From NCBI GenBank assembly GCA_028064945.1, contig JAPTWQ010000070.1, positions 1 through 9,276 of the forward strand: DNA of 9,276 nucleotides. The letters are read 5' to 3'. Both the position numbers and the translations under genes were made by a program. The notes below the pieces were generated by a model, which was not told where the DNA came from, did no database searches, and saw only the letters and a list, made by a program, of their open reading frames with translations. Source of the stretch: Nitrospiraceae bacterium (GTDB lineage Bacteria > Nitrospirota_A > Leptospirillia > Leptospirillales > Leptospirillaceae). This document shows, in pieces, positions 6,834-9,276 of this stretch (position 1 is the stretch's first letter; every line of letters starts with the position of its first letter).

Positions 6834-7190
6834 CTATGCGGTAAAAGGCAGAAAGAGGTCGGACGATCCGGCCAGCTGTCCCAGCTGAACCTGGGTTTCG
6901 AAACGAACTCCGGGTGGAAGGTCCCCCGGCCCTATCCCCCTGATTTCCGCAGTCGACTGGCAGACGACGATTTCAGCGCCCGCCTGAAGAACGGGGAAAA
7001 GGGGAAAAGAATCCGGACCGCGACCGTGAACGGGGACAAGGCCCAGGACCGCATCGTCCATTACAAAAAGCGTAAGCCTGGCGCCCGAGGCGACAAATGT
7101 GGTCGCAAGGCGAACGACGGTGGCGTAAGGCGTCCACTCCGGACTGCGAAGAAGGAGAATCACGACCTTCGGAGCGGACCGAGACTCCAT
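6834..7190 (-). CDS. TusD/DsrE-like sulfur-relay family protein
   Basis: 118 residues. It has a Rossmann-like DsrE fold: strand VVILLLRSP, helix VVRLATTFVASG, strand ARLTLFVMDDAVLGL, a loop, then VLQAGAEIVVCQSTAEIRGI. Cys77 sits at the same place, and almost the same residue number, as the sulfur-carrying Cys78 of TusD and DsrE. The following RGI...F pattern and the C-terminal strand DLFLPF match that family (E. coli TusD is 128 residues). I infer a persulfide relay role, but tRNA thiolation versus sulfur metabolism cannot be told apart, since no TusA, TusE, MnmA or Dsr gene is in the window. Its ATG overlaps the preceding gene's stop by one base (TGATG), implying translational coupling. Confidence 0.82.
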   Translation of the reverse strand: MESRSAPKVVILLLRSPEWTPYATVVRLATTFVASGARLTLFVMDDAVLGLVPVHGRGPDSFPLFPVLQAGAEIVVCQSTAEIRGIGPGDLPPGVRFETQVQLGQLAGSSDLFLPFTA

Positions 7191-7834
7191 CAGGCGCTCT
7201 GAGCCCCGATCTTTTCCATCCCCTGGCCAAGCTCCTCGAACCGTTTGGCGAGGGAAAGGATGCTTGCCAGGGTTGCCATCATGGCTTCGGGAAGAGTTTC
7301 GGAGACCCCTTCGAACTGCTTGCTGACGATGAGCGAACCGTCCCAGAGAAGAATCTGGTTGTACGAAGTCATGGTGCCGATCTCCCGAACGAGGTCTGGC
7401 GCCCTCATGAGAACCGCGGCCCTGGCGGTATCCTTCGAACGGACATCAAACGGTATGCCGGGAACAGGAACAGCGGGTCCGACCTCCTCTTCAAGCTTGG
7501 CCTTTTGATCCGGCTTCGGATCCCTGAACCCGTTTTTCTGCAAAAGAAGGACTTTGTCCGGAGTGGCGACTCCCATCTCGACGACAAGGTTCAGAACGCT
7601 GACCGTGTGATTTTCCGCCGTATGAAAAAATATCTTGACAGGTCGCCCTTCATAGGTTCCGGAAAGATAGGGGTAAGCCCAAATGGCCGAACGCCCGGCC
7701 GCTCCGGAAAGAAGTGAAGCAAGTTCATTGAAAGCCGCGAATATCTTCTGCCGGTTGACGAACCCATGCACAAAGAACCCCAGGCCCACCGCCGCGATGA
7801 TGCCAAAGAATGTCAGGGGAATGTAACTGATCAT
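7190..7834 (-). CDS. Membrane-anchored protein of unknown family
   Basis: 214 residues, not recognised. One transmembrane helix at about residues 5-25 (PLTFFGIIAAVGLGFFVHGF) is followed by NRQK, so by the positive-inside rule the remaining part should be cytoplasmic. That part starts FNELASLLSG, then AYPYLSGTYEGRPVKIFFH, strands to about 100, a charged linker with a Pro/Val-rich PAVPVPGIPF segment (about 120-130), and a helical C-terminus (ETLPEAMMATLASILSLAKRFEELG). It has no cysteine. GAGG eight bases upstream supports the start. Being translationally coupled to the DsrE-like gene, it could tether the small DsrE-fold proteins to the membrane; that is inference from position only. Confidence 0.8.
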   Translation of the reverse strand: MISYIPLTFFGIIAAVGLGFFVHGFVNRQKIFAAFNELASLLSGAAGRSAIWAYPYLSGTYEGRPVKIFFHTAENHTVSVLNLVVEMGVATPDKVLLLQKNGFRDPKPDQKAKLEEEVGPAVPVPGIPFDVRSKDTARAAVLMRAPDLVREIGTMTSYNQILLWDGSLIVSKQFEGVSETLPEAMMATLASILSLAKRFEELGQGMEKIGAQSA

Positions 7835-7857
7835 AGAGATGGCCTCGAATCATGAGG

Positions 7858-7883
7858 CGGAGGGGAGAGATCTCTCCCCTCCG
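7858..7883 (-). repeat. 26-bp perfect palindrome between propeller and membrane-protein genes
   Basis: Each 13-base arm (CGGAGGGGAGAGA on the left) is the exact reverse complement of the other, with no loop bases. It lies 22 nt after the stop of the Ycf48-like gene and 24 nt before the start of the next gene on the - strand. No T run follows on the - strand, so it is not a standard terminator. It could be an mRNA stability or processing hairpin that sets the ratio of the exported propeller to the downstream genes, or a binding site for a dimeric regulator. Confidence 0.65.
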
Positions 7884-7905
7884 GTCTTTAAAAGCGCTCG
7901 GAAGT

Positions 7906-8967
7906 TCAGGAATGCAGAATCATGCCCCCGACACCGACAACCCATCCATGGGAGCTGTCAGGAAAGGTCATGCCATAGAGGTCGAGGCTGGTTCCGCTCT
8001 TGACGAGAGTCCAGTGATTGCCCCCATCGACCGTTTTCATAAAAATCCCCAGGACCCCCGTGACATATCCTACCTTGTCGTTCAGGAAAACAACGGTGTG
8101 GAGATCGTTGGATTCACGCTCCATTCCGGCAACGCCCCATTCAAGGGGGCCATGGCCTGGACCATTCTGGATGACCCAGCTCTGCCCGCCATTCGAGGTG
8201 TATTCGATGATCCCGTGGGTCCCGACGACCCAACCCCTGTTCTGGTCAACGAAAGTGACGCCGTAGAGATCCTTGCGAACGGGGTTGTTTTGCTTCTTCC
8301 AGGTATTTCCTCCATCCGTTGTCGAGAGAATCAGCCCCTCCTGGCCAACGGCCCAGCCATGGCTGACATCACCCTTGAGGAAGGTCACCCGCATGATCCA
8401 CTGGGCGGTATCGGTTGAAACTTTTGCCCAATGTGACCCGCCGTCTGTGGTGTGGAGAAGAGTACCCGCGAACCCGGAGGCCCACCCGTTCTGCGCATCC
8501 GTAAAAGTCACGGAATAGAGATCGAAGGGAACCCCCGCTTCCTGGGTCGACCAGGTCTTTCCGCCATCTTCGGTCGAAAGAATGAGTCCGTTGTTTCCGA
8601 CGGCCCAGCCGCGGGAGGCGTCCACAAAATCCACCGAATGGATCCAGTGCGTGGTCCCGGTATTGAGAGGGGCCCAGGTCTTGCCAGCATCGGTGGTATG
8701 GATGATCACGCCGGATGCGCCGGACACCCAGCCTTCGTTGGCATTGATGAAATAAACTCCGTCAAAAGGAACGCCGACCCCCAGCGAATCCGCGAAGGTC
8801 CAGTGGTCTTCTGCCGCCGCTGCGGGAAGGGTGACTCCGGGAGAGGCGATCCCCGTGCCGACAAGGACGGCTGCCAAGGCCCCAGACAGGAGTCCGAAGG
8901 CCAGACGATGTTGGACCCGGCCCACCCATGTTGTTCCTTCACCTTTTCCGCATTCATATTTTCCCAT
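7906..8967 (-). CDS. Exported Ycf48-like (PSII assembly factor type) beta-propeller
   Basis: 353 residues. After a basic N-terminus comes a hydrophobic signal segment (about 22-42), with probable cleavage after the AAAA run near residue 52. Seven repeats of the pattern GWxxGxxGxILxTxDGGxTW follow, with GW or GY at 79, 120, 161, 204, 245, 300 and 341. This matches the seven-bladed propeller of Ycf48/HCF136, which in phototrophs assists photosystem II assembly. In non-phototrophs relatives are common exported proteins of undetermined role. GGAGGG five bases before the ATG fixes the start. It is the first gene of the operon. The last repeat is cut short at ILHS, as expected when the N-terminal strand closes the final blade. 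Confidence 0.9.
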   Translation of the reverse strand: MGKYECGKGEGTTWVGRVQHRLAFGLLSGALAAVLVGTGIASPGVTLPAAAAEDHWTFADSLGVGVPFDGVYFINANEGWVSGASGVIIHTTDAGKTWAPLNTGTTHWIHSVDFVDASRGWAVGNNGLILSTEDGGKTWSTQEAGVPFDLYSVTFTDAQNGWASGFAGTLLHTTDGGSHWAKVSTDTAQWIMRVTFLKGDVSHGWAVGQEGLILSTTDGGNTWKKQNNPVRKDLYGVTFVDQNRGWVVGTHGIIEYTSNGGQSWVIQNGPGHGPLEWGVAGMERESNDLHTVVFLNDKVGYVTGVLGIFMKTVDGGNHWTLVKSGTSLDLYGMTFPDSSHGWVVGVGGMILHS

Positions 8968-9011
8968 TCAATCCCTCCGGATCCGAGTTGTTTTTATAAG
9001 AACGCCACATT

Positions 9012-9049
9012 AAAAGAGGCAGGTCTTCCCGCCTTCCGCGAAGCGCGGA
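9012..9049 (-). promoter_or_regulatory. Tandem leader hairpins with short T run (possible attenuator)
   Basis: Read on the - strand, hairpin one is TCCGCG-CTT-CGCGGA (9049-9035). Hairpin two follows directly: AGGCGGG-AAGA-CCTGCCT (9034-9017; seven pairs including one G-U), then CTTTT (9016-9012). The pair lies between the promoter at 9135-9163 and the ribosome-binding site near 8977. It could attenuate the operon or mark the end of transcripts coming from the insertion element. The T run is short, so termination may be partial. Confidence 0.5.
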
Positions 9050-9134
9050 GAGCTTCAGACCAGAAAACGGGGAAATCTCTCCCTGGAAAGGAATAAAGAA
9101 ACATGCTCATTGTCGAAATCGGAAAATGACCTTG

Positions 9135-9163
9135 ATTGTATCCACATTCATTTCACATTGCAA
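9135..9163 (-). promoter_or_regulatory. Sigma70-type promoter of the seven-gene operon
   Basis: On the - strand, TTGCAA (9163-9158; four of six with TTGACA) and TACAAT (9140-9135; five of six with TATAAT) are separated by exactly 17 bp. Transcription would start near 9128, giving a leader of about 160 nt. The -35 box lies only some 12-15 bp from the apparent end of the insertion element. Confidence 0.6.
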
Positions 9164-9177
9164 ATCACGCGGGACCT

Positions 9178-9276
9178 GAATCTCCCCACGGCTAAAGCCG
9201 GGGGGTTCCGATGCTGAGTTCAGGGGTCTTTCCGGCTCTCGCCACTATTGCAGAAGCAACGTGGTTACAGCATCCG
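9178..9276 (-). ncRNA. Possible 3' part of a TnpB omega RNA (partial)
   Basis: In TnpB elements the guide RNA scaffold overlaps the 3' end of tnpB and runs to the right end, with the flanking DNA serving as guide. Here the stretch downstream of the putative tnpB stop, containing GAGAGCCGGAAAGACC and the terminal hairpin, occupies that position. The guide would then be the sequence from about 9175 downward, which includes the operon promoter. The assignment depends on the element call and on an unseen tnpB. Confidence 0.35.
9184..9205 (-). repeat. Terminal hairpin of the insertion element
   Basis: Stem 9184-9192 pairs with 9197-9205 around the loop TTTA (- strand), with eight pairs and one mismatch at 9188/9201. 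In IS200/IS605 elements such subterminal hairpins are recognised by the TnpA tyrosine transposase, and at the right end they also form the 3' hairpin of the omega RNA. Confidence 0.7.

Larger units (their letters stand above)
9176..9276 (-). mobile_element. Right end of an IS200/IS605 or IS1341-type (TnpB) element, partial
   Basis: Read on the - strand the segment ends with GGAACCCCCCGGCTTTAGCC, then GTGGGGAGATTCAG. This is the typical terminal hairpin of TnpB-bearing IS200/IS605-family elements, as I know it from many bacterial genomes. The body of the element would lie beyond the right edge of the window. A short frame ending at TAG (9247-9245), DAVTTLLLQ, could be the last residues of TnpB, but it is too short to prove. 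The end of the element is placed near 9176 by analogy with related elements; the exact cleavage point is uncertain. Confidence 0.6.

Noticed and set aside
7097..7717. 206-codon open frame on the + strand
   Set aside because: Antisense across two operon genes with good starts and overlaps; no ribosome-binding site and no recognisable domain.
9197..9276. 26-residue frame GCCNHVASAIVARAGKTPEL... on the - strand as tnpB end
   Set aside because: It would run into the terminal hairpin. The alternative frame stopping at 9245 fits the usual gap between tnpB and the right end better. Neither is long enough to annotate as a gene.

Overview
The window looks like a piece of a GC-rich, Gram-negative-type bacterial chromosome. 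It has Sec-exported beta-propellers, a membrane chemoreceptor and an oligopeptide-type ABC permease pair. The mix of a cyclic-di-GMP-type signalling relic, DsrE-fold sulfur-relay proteins and a Ycf48-like propeller would fit an environmental chemolithotroph such as an acidophilic Nitrospirota (Leptospirillum-like). That taxonomic guess is inference from gene content and base composition only and has low confidence.

Layout. (1) At 1-95 there is an AT-rich regulatory stretch with two inverted repeats, followed on the + strand by a methyl-accepting chemotaxis protein with a PAS-like domain (96-1892) and a hairpin/T-tract terminator. (2) A secreted YncE-type seven-bladed-propeller-like protein lies convergently on the - strand (2009-3073). 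Its roughly 350 nt divergent upstream region carries a long-range inverted repeat ending in a T7 run, further hairpins, and a good sigma70-type promoter facing the other way. (3) That promoter serves a + strand gene (3421-4398) for a protein with a degenerate GGDEF domain and a degenerate HD-like C-terminal domain, probably a non-catalytic signalling protein. (4) From about 9163 down to 4417, on the - strand, runs one compact seven-gene transcription unit: Ycf48-like propeller, single-pass membrane protein of unknown family, three small DsrE-fold proteins in the order TusD/DsrE-like, TusC/DsrF-like and TusB/DsrH-like, then DppC-like and DppB-like permeases. From the second gene on, spacing is minus or plus a few bases. 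(5) At the right edge (about 9176-9276) is the right end of an IS200/IS605 or IS1341-type (TnpB) element, with its characteristic terminal hairpin. It lies directly upstream of the operon promoter.

The most interesting part is the seven-gene operon. A divergent TusDCB/DsrEFH-like trio sits between a membrane-anchored protein plus exported propeller on one side and an orphan oligopeptide-type permease pair, without ATPase or substrate-binding genes, on the other. The TusD-like subunit keeps a cysteine (Cys77) where the known sulfur-carrier cysteine lies. The TusC-like subunit has lost its equivalent, and the third subunit is short but has two cysteines. This combination is not one I recognise as a described system. 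The leader of the operon also has tandem hairpins with a short T run between promoter and first gene, suggesting attenuation.
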